Of a DNA stretch of 5,207 nt, positions 1 through 5,207 are shown piece by piece. The notes under the pieces are model-generated. The model was not told where the DNA came from. It saw only the letters and a list, made by a program, of their open reading frames with translations, and made no database searches. The DNA comes from Candidatus Zixiibacteriota bacterium (lineage in GTDB: Bacteria; Zixibacteria; MSB-5A5; GN15; JACZUZ01). Where the stretch lies: positions 1 through 5,207 of the forward strand of contig JADFNA010000162.1 in the NCBI GenBank assembly GCA_022563625.1, given 5' to 3'. The position numbers and the translations under genes are program-made. Numbering within the stretch: the first letter of the stretch is position 1; every line of letters begins with the position of its first letter.

Positions 1-766
1 CGTTCTTGTGATATTCGGCGATGACATTCTCCAGGTCTTGCTGGTATTTGTCTTTGTTAAAATTGGAGCTGCTCAGAAATCCCTTTTTGCGGTTGCTCAT
101 GGCGCCGACCAGAGCTGAAGAGTCCATCTGGACTGTCCCGGAGATACTGACCGTGCGGACTTTCACTTTTCCATTTTCGGTGATAGTGAAATTCACCGAA
201 ATACCGGCGCTGTCGGGAGTGTATGTAAGGGCGTAGTCAACTTCGGTCAGGTAGTATCCCTTGTTTGCGTACGCGCGCAAGATGTCATGCTTCTTGGAAT
301 AAATCGTAAACCTGGATACATACGCCCCTTCGTTGAGCTTCACGGCGTCATCGAGGTCGTCGTTATTGAGTTTGTCGTTTCCGGTGTAACTTATTTTTGC
401 CAGCCGGGCGCGTTCGTCGACGACGATATATAGTTTGGCGCCGCCCGGAACTTCCTCGACTTTGACCATTACATCATCAAACAATGCCAGTCCGTCAAGA
501 CGGATAACCGCATCGCGAATCACCGCGCTGTTGAGCTGGGAACCCGGAAGCAGCGCGGCCACGGACTTGATTAAGTCGGTCGAAGTGTTTTTTGCGCCGA
601 CTACTTCAACTTCGACTATGGTCAGCGCTGTGGGGGCGGACTGGGCGGACAATTTTGGCGAACTGAGAAAAAGTAGCGCCAGGCAGACTGCCAGGGCGGA
701 TGAGAGGCGGAACTGCGTTTGTGGCGCTTTGAAAGACAGTTGGGATTCTCGCGGTGTATGTCTCAT
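1..766 (-). CDS. bamA: BamA-like outer membrane assembly factor, N-terminal part (signal peptide plus POTRA domains), cut by window edge
   Basis: Translating the minus strand from ATG at 766-764 gives 255 uninterrupted codons to the window edge; the C-terminal barrel lies outside. Residues 20-41 form a signal peptide (basic start, hydrophobic core LALLFL, likely cut after LSA-41). Three POTRA-like modules follow: about 50-119 (VEVVGAKNTSTDLIKSV, then LALFDDVMVKVEE and IVVDER), 122-197 (ISYTGNDKLNNDDL, then LRAYANKGYYLTEVDY) and 200-255 (VRTVSISG, then KKGFLSSSNFNKDKYQQDLE). The last block resembles the POTRA3 segment of BamA, where GF is followed by a KYxxDxE helix. In the family, POTRA domains sit in the periplasm, bind Bam lipoproteins and feed beta-barrel proteins to the C-terminal barrel for insertion. 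An in-frame ATG at 784-782 would add MQRNYI; neither start has a strong Shine-Dalgarno site, and 766 was chosen for the better-placed AGAGAA. The gene follows rplU in the same direction with a 124-bp gap holding no gene or clear terminator. It could be another Omp85 member, but signal peptide plus serial POTRAs favour BamA. Confidence 0.88.
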   Translation of the reverse strand, partial: MRHTPRESQLSFKAPQTQFRLSSALAVCLALLFLSSPKLSAQSAPTALTIVEVEVVGAKNTSTDLIKSVAALLPGSQLNSAVIRDAVIRLDGLALFDDVMVKVEEVPGGAKLYIVVDERARLAKISYTGNDKLNNDDLDDAVKLNEGAYVSRFTIYSKKHDILRAYANKGYYLTEVDYALTYTPDSAGISVNFTITENGKVKVRTVSISGTVQMDSSALVGAMSNRKKGFLSSSNFNKDKYQQDLENVIAEYHKN

Positions 767-890
767 TATGTAATTTCTCTGCATCCGCTTTTGATGAAGC
801 CTGAGGGAGGCGACAGCGGTCAATACGCTTTGCGGGAGAGGGCGCTTCAACGAATCGCCGGTAAGGTTCTTTATCAGCCAGGGCTGCCGA

Positions 891-1208
891 TCAGGCAACG
901 GTGATCTTCTTGATCTGCAATTCGCTGTACTGCTGGCGATGACCGCGCAGGCGGCGATATTTGGTCCGTCGTCTCTTTTTGAAGACCAGGACTTTTTCGG
1001 CAAGCCCCTCGCCGGAGACGACCGCTTCAACTCTGGCGTTTTCCACAAACGGTGAGCCAACCAGCAGTTCGGCGCCGTCTTTGACCAGCAATACTTTGTC
1101 AAGCGAGACTCTGGCGCCGGATGGCTCAGCCAATTTTTCGACACGGATGGTGTCACCCACGCTGACCCGCCGCTGCAGGCTTCCGCTTTCAATTATCGCG
1201 TATTTCAT
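891..1208 (-). CDS. rplU: 50S ribosomal protein L21
   Basis: L21 is a small protein of the large ribosomal subunit that binds 23S rRNA. The product is 105 aa, close to the usual length of about 103. It aligns by eye along its length: SxGDTIRVEKL near the N-terminus, VGSPFVENARVEAVV in the middle, and the basic rRNA-binding tail KKRRRTKYRRLRGHRQQYSE, which carries the family GHRQ-x2-S signature. Three starts are stacked (GTG 1214, ATG 1211, ATG 1208). The AGGAA at 1219-1215 is 6 nt from ATG 1208 but only 3 and 0 nt from the others, so 1208 is preferred. The stop is TGA at 893-891. The normally conserved SGGKQ-x-RV near the N-terminus reads SGSLQRRV (residues 8-15), a departure at two positions. 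The usual downstream partner rpmA (L27) is not present; bamA follows instead. Confidence 0.97.
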   Translation of the reverse strand: MKYAIIESGSLQRRVSVGDTIRVEKLAEPSGARVSLDKVLLVKDGAELLVGSPFVENARVEAVVSGEGLAEKVLVFKKRRRTKYRRLRGHRQQYSELQIKKITVA

Positions 1209-1214
1209 CATCAC

Positions 1215-1219
1215 TTCCT
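1215..1219 (-). promoter_or_regulatory. Ribosome binding site of rplU
   Basis: Read on the minus strand the sequence is AGGAA followed by GTGATGATG. This is the clearest Shine-Dalgarno site in the window. Its 6-nt distance to the second ATG (1208) decides the rplU start among three adjacent in-frame candidates. Confidence 0.75.
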
Positions 1220-1261
1220 ATCTGTAAATAACCCGATTGCCTGAGCGAGGGTTCACTATCA

Positions 1262-1289
1262 ATTATCCTATCAGCGCTTTCGTGGTCTA
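1262..1289 (-). promoter_or_regulatory. Candidate proximal rplU promoter
   Basis: On the minus strand TAGACC (1289-1284, 4/6 match to TTGACA) is separated by 16 nt from GATAAT (1267-1262, 5/6 match to TATAAT). Transcription would start near 1255, giving a leader of roughly 47 nt before rplU. The call rests on consensus matching alone; sigma-factor preferences in this organism are unknown. Confidence 0.4.
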
Positions 1290-1297
1290 TTTTTCCG

Positions 1298-1346
1298 CTG
1301 TCTCAAATTGATCGGCGCGGGTCTCTATGGGCTGCCGATTGAACAG
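1298..1346 (-). promoter_or_regulatory. Two-part stem-loop in the rplU upstream region
   Basis: On the minus strand CTGTTCA (1346-1340) can pair with TGAGACAG (1305-1298) with one bulged G. Inside it ATCGGC (1339-1334) pairs perfectly with GCCGAT (1316-1311) around a 17-nt loop. The outer part has 7 pairs and the inner part 6, separated by a 5-nt bulge at 1310-1306. No T-run follows, so it is not a simple terminator. If transcription begins at the distal promoter candidate this would lie in the rplU leader, where a regulatory role is possible but unproven. The pairing also exists on the plus strand, so the strand is inferred from context. Confidence 0.4.
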
Positions 1347-1350
1347 ACAA

Positions 1351-1380
1351 GCCGGGCCAGAGCGCTCTTCGGGCCGCGGC
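1351..1380 (-). promoter_or_regulatory. GC-rich stem-loop at the predicted 5' end of the distal rplU transcript
   Basis: GCCG (1351-1354) pairs with CGGC (1377-1380) and GGCC (1355-1358) with GGCC (1372-1375), leaving one bulged base at 1376. The enclosed AGAGCGCTCT (1359-1368) adds three more pairs around a GCGC loop. That makes about 11 pairs in 30 nt, nearly all GC. The stem starts almost exactly where a transcript from the distal promoter candidate would begin. There is no following T-run on either strand, so it is not an intrinsic terminator. It might stabilise the 5' end or belong to a leader structure; this is inference. Confidence 0.4.
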
Positions 1381-1387
1381 AGGGCAC

Positions 1388-1415
1388 AAACTAAGGATTT
1401 CCTTTGCTGTGTCAA
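1388..1415 (-). promoter_or_regulatory. Candidate distal rplU promoter with perfect -35
   Basis: On the minus strand a perfect TTGACA (1415-1410) lies 16 nt upstream of TAGTTT (1393-1388), a weak -10 with 3/6 matches. Transcription would start near 1381 and run through both stem-loops (1380-1351 and 1346-1298), giving a leader of about 170 nt before rplU. The strong -35 with a poor -10 fits either an activated promoter or chance. Confidence 0.3.
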
Positions 1416-1418
1416 GCT

Positions 1419-1483
1419 TGTTTCCCACAACGGTTTCCTACGGCGCTATCCTTCGCTGGTTTCCTTTGTCGGATTCCCAAAAA
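1419..1483. repeat. Degenerate 13-bp tandem repeat, five units
   Basis: Five consecutive units start at 1419, 1432, 1445, 1458 and 1471. Their first seven bases are TGTTTCC, GGTTTCC, GCTATCC, GGTTTCC and GGATTCC. The consensus is about GGTTTCCTACGGC, with a conserved core and a variable second half. The exact 13-bp phasing, just over one helical turn, is unusual for unique intergenic DNA. The array lies just beyond the distal rplU promoter candidate and about 350 bp before uvrB. It could be a decayed microsatellite-like array or a row of protein-binding sites; chance cannot be excluded for so degenerate a repeat. Confidence 0.45.
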
Positions 1484-1568
1484 GTCTTTGAGGTCCCGGT
1501 CACCGCTGATCAAGGCGCTCATGAGCCGAGTTGTTGTCTCTCGGGCATCGACGCGACTGTCCTTTACA

Positions 1569-1583
1569 CGTCGAGGGGCGACG
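1569..1583. repeat. Short inverted repeat CGTCG/CGACG
   Basis: CGTCG (1569-1573) and CGACG (1579-1583) flank AGGGG, forming a perfect 5-bp stem with a 5-nt loop. It is followed by GC-rich sequence, not a T-run. No function can be assigned. Confidence 0.3.
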
Positions 1584-1623
1584 CGGGTTCCAATTTAAGG
1601 CCGGCGGTTCGGGGGGCGGGCGG

Positions 1624-1639
1624 CGAATCCCGATTCGGG
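1624..1639. repeat. Overlapping palindromes around CGAATCCCGATTCGGG
   Basis: CGAATC (1624-1629) and GATTCG (1632-1637) form a perfect 6-bp inverted repeat with a 2-nt centre. The overlapping CCCGA-T-TCGGG (1629-1639) is a second near-perfect dyad. Only CATTTT follows on the plus strand, too weak for a confident terminator. Such dyads can be binding sites for dimeric regulators, but no regulator is identifiable. Confidence 0.35.
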
Positions 1640-1694
1640 CATTTTGGCGCGAATTAGTGATACACTTGGATTGCGTCCGCTCTTTACTTTGCGG

Positions 1695-1722
1695 TTGCGC
1701 TCTTTCGCCTTCGGGGTATACT
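1695..1722 (+). promoter_or_regulatory. Candidate distal uvrB promoter
   Basis: TATACT at 1717-1722 matches the -10 consensus at 5 of 6 positions. TTGCGC at 1695-1700, 16 nt upstream, matches the -35 only at its first three bases. A transcript would begin near 1729 and carry a leader of about 100 nt that includes the GTTC-AA-GAAC palindrome. Confidence 0.35.
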
Positions 1723-1753
1723 GAGAGCAGGGGTGTCGCGAGCGCTAAGCGAA

Positions 1754-1763
1754 GTTCAAGAAC
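1754..1763. promoter_or_regulatory. Perfect palindrome GTTCAAGAAC, possible operator
   Basis: The 10-bp sequence GTTC-AA-GAAC is a perfect dyad 3 bp upstream of the proximal uvrB -35. uvrB belongs to the LexA/SOS regulon in many bacteria, and LexA boxes use GAAC/GTTC half-sites in several phyla. The usual Gram-positive order is GAAC-N4-GTTC, the reverse of that here, so assigning LexA is speculative. It could serve another dimeric regulator or be chance. Confidence 0.3.
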
Positions 1764-1766
1764 CAT

Positions 1767-1796
1767 TTGATCCTTTCGCATACGCTGTTGTATAAC
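1767..1796 (+). promoter_or_regulatory. Candidate proximal uvrB promoter
   Basis: TTGATC (1767-1772, 4/6 match) is followed after 18 nt by TATAAC (1791-1796, 5/6 match). The -10 sits within a TTGT-N3-ACAA dyad (1788-1798). Transcription would start near 1803, leaving about 30 nt before GTG 1833. This argues against the more upstream TTG start at 1767, which would coincide with the -35. Confidence 0.5.
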
Positions 1797-1832
1797 AATA
1801 AGTTACAGACAACTTTTGTGGTTGAGCGAAAC

Positions 1833-3932
1833 GTGTCGAAACAAGAAAAAGTCATAGAATCACACTCTAGAGAGTCATCTGAAACAGTTTATGTCAGGCC
1901 TGAGCCGCTCGGCAGAGCTGATTTCAAGCTGGTTTCGGATTTCAGTCCCACCGGTGACCAGCCGCAGGCCATAGCTGAATTGACCCGTGAATTGGAGGCC
2001 GGGACCCCGTTCCAGACCCTGCTGGGTGTGACCGGTTCGGGCAAGACGTTTACTATGGCCAATGTTATCAGGAATCTCGGCCGACCGACGCTCGTGCTAT
2101 CCCACAACAAAACCCTGGCCGCCCAGTTGTATGGTGAATTCAAGTCCTTTTTCCCGCATAACGCAGTCGAATTTTTCGTCAGTTATTACGACTACTATCA
2201 GCCCGAGGCATATATGCCGTCGACCGATACGTATATCGAAAAAGATACGATGATAAATGAAGACATTGATCGTCTGCGCCTGAGGGCCACGGCTTCGCTT
2301 TTGGACCGCCCGGATGTCATCATTGTCTCCTCGGTTTCGTGTATTTATGGCCTGGGTTCCCCTGAGGATTATCGAAATCTGCTGCAGTTTCTCGAGGTCG
2401 GCCAGCGGATCGATCGGGACAAATTGATTCGTAACCTGATCAACATCCACTACAGCCGAAATGACATTGACTTTAGCCGGGGCACATTTCGGGTGCGCGG
2501 TGATACGCTTGAACTGATCCCGGCCTATGCCGAGACGGCCCTCAGGATTGAGCTGTTTGGTGACGAACTGGAGAGAATCAGCGAGTTTGATCCATTGACC
2601 GGCGAGGTGATCAGCCAGCGGCAAAAGGTGGCGATTTATCCGGCCAAGCATTTTGTCACTACCCGCCCCAAAGTGCGTTCGGCGATTGAAAGTATCAAAC
2701 AGGAGCTGAAAGAGCGGCTGGCGTATTTCCGTTCTGAAGACAAACTGCTTGAGGCCCAGCGGATTGAGATGCGCACCAACTATGACATTGAAATGATCAA
2801 GGAGATCGGCTACTGCTCGGGGATTGAAAACTACTCCCGTTATCTGACCGGGCGCAATGAAGGTGACAGGCCCTACACGCTGATAGACTTTTTCCCCGAA
2901 GAAATGCTGCTGATGATTGATGAGTCTCATCAGGCTATCCCGCAGGTGCGGGCGATGCACGCCGGGGATCGTTCGCGCAAGATGGTCCTGGTTGAGCACG
3001 GTTTTAGACTCCCCTCTGCTCTGGATAATCGTCCGCTGTTGTTTGAGGAGTTTGAGCGGGTGACAGGCCAGACCATCTATATTTCCGCCACCCCGGCTGA
3101 CTATGAGCTGGAAAAGACCCACGGGGTGGTGGTTGAGCAGGTGATTCGTCCGACCGGGCTGATGGACCCGGAAATCATCGTACTCCCGCTGGGGACGCAG
3201 GTGGATGACTTGCTCGAACGGGTCAGGGAGCGGGCCGCGAAAGGTGAGCGCTCCCTGGTGACGACCCTGACCAAGCGGATGTCTGAGGATTTGACTGATT
3301 ACCTGCAGAAGATGAATGTGCGGGTACGATATTTGCACAGTGAAATTGATGCGATTGACCGCACGGCGATCATTCGCGGCCTCAGATTGGGTGATTTTGA
3401 CGTTCTGGTCGGGGTCAACTTGCTGAGAGAGGGGCTTGATTTGCCCGAAGTGTCATTGGTGGCGATTTTGGACGCCGACAAGGAGGGGTTTCTGCGCAGC
3501 GGCCGTTCGTTGATTCAAACGGCCGGCAGGGCGGCCCGGAATGTAGCAGGCCTAGTGATTTTCTATGCCGACAAAGTCACCGATTCTATGAAACTGGCGC
3601 TTGACGAAACCGAGCGCAGGCGCGCCAAGCAGTTGGCGTACAATGAGAAACACAGTATAACTCCGGAGACAATCGTCAAATCACGCGAGGAAGTCCTGCA
3701 GGCCACCCGCTTTGCCGATTCGAAGACGATTGATGAACAAAAAACTCTGCGCAAACCGGATACGTTTGAAAAAATGGCCTCAGAAGACCAAATCTCCTAT
3801 CTGACAGGCGAAATGAAAAAAGCCTCAGACAATCTGGATTTCGAGCTGGCGGCGCAGGCCCGCGACGAAATCAAGGTCATCAAAGACCGGCTGCGGCAGA
3901 CAAAAAAGAAAAACCGCTCTCGGGTGCGCTGA
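1833..3932 (+). CDS. uvrB: UvrABC excision nuclease subunit B (UvrB)
   Basis: UvrB is the damage-verifying helicase-like subunit of cytoplasmic nucleotide excision repair: UvrA loads it at lesions, and it then recruits UvrC for incision. From GTG 1833 the protein has 699 aa. Visible motifs, in order: GDQP (41-44), Walker A GVTGSGKT (65-72), the beta-hairpin that clamps DNA with [10 protein letters not shown] (118-127), the Walker B DESH box (363-366), helicase motif [10 protein letters not shown] (562-569), [11 protein letters not shown] after it, and a C-terminal UVR domain (653-688, [15 protein letters not shown]) that contacts UvrC. The helicase motifs, hairpin tyrosines and UVR domain are all present, so the enzyme should be active. 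The conserved fold begins at FKLVSDF (residue 31), so there is an extension of about 26 aa relative to E. coli, rich in Ser and Glu. No ATG, GTG or TTG occurs between 1833 and that point, so the extension is not just a start error. In-frame TTG 1767 and GTG 1818 are alternatives; 1833 fits the proximal promoter and a weak GAG 6 nt upstream. The C-terminus ends in a basic KKKNRSRVR tail. Confidence 0.98.
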   Translation: MSKQEKVIESHSRESSETVYVRPEPLGRADFKLVSDFSPTGDQPQAIAELTRELEAGTPFQTLLGVTGSGKTFTMANVIRNLGRPTLVLSHNKTLAAQLYGEFKSFFPHNAVEFFVSYYDYYQPEAYMPSTDTYIEKDTMINEDIDRLRLRATASLLDRPDVIIVSSVSCIYGLGSPEDYRNLLQFLEVGQRIDRDKLIRNLINIHYSRNDIDFSRGTFRVRGDTLELIPAYAETALRIELFGDELERISEFDPLTGEVISQRQKVAIYPAKHFVTTRPKVRSAIESIKQELKERLAYFRSEDKLLEAQRIEMRTNYDIEMIKEIGYCSGIENYSRYLTGRNEGDRPYTLIDFFPEEMLLMIDESHQAIPQVRAMHAGDRSRKMVLVEHGFRLPSALDNRPLLFEEFERVTGQTIYISATPADYELEKTHGVVVEQVIRPTGLMDPEIIVLPLGTQVDDLLERVRERAAKGERSLVTTLTKRMSEDLTDYLQKMNVRVRYLHSEIDAIDRTAIIRGLRLGDFDVLVGVNLLREGLDLPEVSLVAILDADKEGFLRSGRSLIQTAGRAARNVAGLVIFYADKVTDSMKLALDETERRRAKQLAYNEKHSITPETIVKSREEVLQATRFADSKTIDEQKTLRKPDTFEKMASEDQISYLTGEMKKASDNLDFELAAQARDEIKVIKDRLRQTKKKNRSRVR

Positions 3933-4001
3933 TATTCAGATTCTCGGACCCCTGTGCTGTCCCGGAACTGATGGGTCAACGAAGTTGTTCTAGTGTAAAA
4001 G

Positions 4002-4007
4002 TATAAT
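4002..4007 (+). promoter_or_regulatory. TATAAT -10-like hexamer overlapping the start of the exported-protein gene
   Basis: A perfect TATAAT overlaps the first ATG (4006). No good -35 lies 16-18 nt upstream; TTGTTC at 3985-3990 is only 11 nt away. If used, transcription would begin near 4014, almost on the second in-frame ATG (4015), implying a leaderless message. It may equally be a chance match, with the gene read from uvrB. Confidence 0.25.
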
Positions 4008-5196
4008 GGGTATTATGGCCAGAGAAAACCACATAGCGAAATCGTCGAAGACCCTGCTTGGTCTGACGCTGTTCAGCCTGAGCGCCGTCCTTTTGGCATA
4101 TGCCTGCGAAAAGCCTAATAATGAGGTTTTAACCGACGAAGCAGAGATTGTGAGCCTGATGGAGAATAATCTTGATGCGCGCGAGATTTTTGACGCTCAG
4201 ATTTTCCCTTCAGACTCAATACTTGTCGATAGTTCCTCCAGCGAATTGCGCAGATTGTTTTTCACCGAGAAAAGGCGATTTCCCCTTTCTGCGTCTGTTT
4301 TTGTCCGTCCGTTCGAGATCGAAAACTTTGGCCTGATATTTGTCGCGAGAGCCATAGTCAAAGACGAGTTTCTTGGCGATTACCTGCAAAAGCTAAACGG
4401 CCAGCCGGATTTGTTCAAGCTGTGGGACGGAATTATTGATCGCCAGGCGCTGCTTTTCAAATCGCGGGACGATAACGCGCTATATCTCGGCTGGGAGCTG
4501 GTCGGTTACAACACCGGCAAACCGCTGGCGCTGATTGGCTCCGATGTGAAAATCAGAGTTATTCCGGCGAGCGGGGGAGTTCCACGAATTATTAGTAATA
4601 AGACAAGAGAAGTCCTTCCTCAGAACCTGGAAGACTTCACTCTATTCACCCATATTGACGCTTTGCGTTCGGGAGACCGGGTAGAAATTGAAACCCTCAG
4701 GCAAAAATTCAGTGTTTTCGCGCGGACCGCGCAGGGGTTCAGGCAGTTGGAGCCTGTGAATATTGCCGGAGGCAGGTATAAGTATTCGTTTGTTATCCCC
4801 GAACCCGACGCAAACCGGTTTTTCCACCTGATGACTTTTCAGTCCGGCCCGGAGATAATCATTGATTCGTTGTGGGAATTCTTTCTTGAAACGTTGAGCA
4901 TCGTTCCGATCATACCTCCCGATACTACGATTGATACAACTCTCGAAATTGATTACGAAGTGCTCGAAACGTTCTTTCGATACGAGACACTATTTGACTG
5001 TTCCGTTAGCCCGTGTCTGGTAACAAGAGTCGATACCATAACAGAAACCAGATTTGTTGACGATACCATCGTTTTTGAGATCGACACGATTGTTGACAGT
5101 CAGATTGTCACCACGGAGCCTGATTCTACCTTCTTAGACACCAGTCATATATTCGATTTTGGCGAGATCTGGACCTTTCCCTACTCGGTCCGCTAG
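4006..5196 (+). CDS. Exported, probably lipid-anchored protein of unknown function with Asp-Thr-rich C-terminal tail
   Basis: I do not recognise this 396-aa protein. It starts with a basic stretch and a hydrophobic segment (about residues 16-33) ending LLAYA-C34-EK, which fits an export signal. The A-Y-A-C box departs from the usual L-A/S-G/A-C lipobox, so C34 lipidation is likely but not certain; AYA could also be a signal peptidase I site. Residues 37-295 alternate hydrophobic and charged positions (for example SASVFVRPFEIENFGLIFVA), suggesting a beta-rich fold, with no catalytic motif I can name. The tail (306-380) is acidic and rich in DTI/DTT triplets (306, 310, 343, 353, 360). The only other cysteines are C332 and C337 (CSVSPC), which could form a disulfide outside the cytoplasm. 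ATG 4015 is an alternative start that keeps the signal; neither ATG has a visible Shine-Dalgarno site. It lies 73 bp after uvrB with no clear terminator between, so readthrough is possible. Likely location is periplasm or membrane surface. Confidence 0.8.
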   Translation: MGIMARENHIAKSSKTLLGLTLFSLSAVLLAYACEKPNNEVLTDEAEIVSLMENNLDAREIFDAQIFPSDSILVDSSSSELRRLFFTEKRRFPLSASVFVRPFEIENFGLIFVARAIVKDEFLGDYLQKLNGQPDLFKLWDGIIDRQALLFKSRDDNALYLGWELVGYNTGKPLALIGSDVKIRVIPASGGVPRIISNKTREVLPQNLEDFTLFTHIDALRSGDRVEIETLRQKFSVFARTAQGFRQLEPVNIAGGRYKYSFVIPEPDANRFFHLMTFQSGPEIIIDSLWEFFLETLSIVPIIPPDTTIDTTLEIDYEVLETFFRYETLFDCSVSPCLVTRVDTITETRFVDDTIVFEIDTIVDSQIVTTEPDSTFLDTSHIFDFGEIWTFPYSVR

Positions 5197-5207
5197 AGAC
5201 CTCCGGT

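Larger units (their letters stand above)
1209..1832. other. Divergent intergenic control region, no convincing gene
   Basis: This stretch of about 620 bp separates rplU (leftward) from uvrB (rightward). Short open frames of 64 to 93 codons exist on both strands around 1404-1781. Their translations are rich in Arg, Pro and Ser, overlap each other in several frames, lack good ribosome sites and resemble no family I know, so I treat them as chance frames in GC-rich DNA. I searched by eye for tRNA T-arms, SRP RNA, tmRNA and RNase P landmarks and found none. What it does contain is listed separately: promoter candidates at both ends, two stem-loops, a 13-bp repeat cluster and GC-rich inverted repeats. 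Confidence 0.7.

Noticed and set aside
435..773. Open frame of 112 codons on the plus strand
   Set aside because: It is the antisense shadow of the BamA-like gene, whose minus-strand frame has a signal peptide and clear POTRA modules.
771..890. Promoter or terminator between rplU and bamA
   Set aside because: TTGACC (823-818, minus strand) lacks a -10 at 16-18 nt, and the AGCC/GGCT pairing just after the rplU stop has too small a loop and no T-run.
1321..1660. A structural RNA gene such as SRP RNA, tmRNA, RNase P RNA or a tRNA
   Set aside because: No tRNA T-arm/acceptor pairing and no family landmark sequences were found on either strand. The stem-loops are reported only as leader-like structures.
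1404..1781. Small overlapping open frames of 64-93 codons in the rplU/uvrB gap, both strands
   Set aside because: They overlap each other in several frames, have low-complexity Arg/Pro/Ser composition, no good ribosome sites and no family resemblance.
2097..3338. A 413-codon open frame on the minus strand antisense to uvrB
   Set aside because: It lies wholly inside uvrB, whose motifs are complete. Its translation is rich in His, Gln, Arg and Pro and looks like a codon-bias shadow; it has no recognisable domain or ribosome site.
3933..4005. Intrinsic terminator between uvrB and the next gene
   Set aside because: GGAC/GTCC around 3945-3960 gives only a 4-bp stem with a 9-nt loop and no T-run.

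Overview
The window looks like ordinary chromosome of a Gram-negative (two-membrane) bacterium of moderate GC content. The envelope inference rests on an Omp85/BamA-type gene with a signal peptide and POTRA domains, plus an exported, lipoprotein-like protein. GTG/ATG start choices, weak Shine-Dalgarno sites and a rplU gene followed directly by bamA instead of rpmA suggest a lineage away from the model proteobacteria. The sequence alone does not allow a firm phylum assignment; an uncultured FCB-like or Zixibacteria-like lineage is only a guess.

Layout: (1) Bases 1-766, minus strand: the N-terminal 255 codons of a BamA-like outer-membrane assembly factor, running off the left edge. (2) Bases 891-1208, minus strand: rplU, ribosomal protein L21, with a good Shine-Dalgarno site. 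(3) Bases 1209-1832: a divergent control region of about 620 bp with no convincing gene. Its rplU side holds two candidate promoters and two stem-loops. Its middle holds a degenerate 13-bp tandem repeat and GC-rich inverted repeats. Its uvrB side holds two candidate promoters and a GTTC-AA-GAAC palindrome. (4) Bases 1833-3932, plus strand: a complete uvrB with all key motifs and an N-terminal extension. (5) Bases 4006-5196, plus strand: an exported protein of unknown function with an Asp-Thr-rich C-terminal tail.

How the genes relate: rplU and bamA run the same way, 124 bp apart, and may be cotranscribed. They serve translation and outer-membrane biogenesis. uvrB (nucleotide excision repair) is transcribed away from them and is followed 73 bp later by the exported-protein gene, with no clear terminator between. 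I see no tRNA, rRNA, CRISPR array, insertion sequence, toxin-antitoxin pair or phage gene. I found no convincing new multi-gene system; the most interesting material is the structured, repeat-bearing divergent region between rplU and uvrB.
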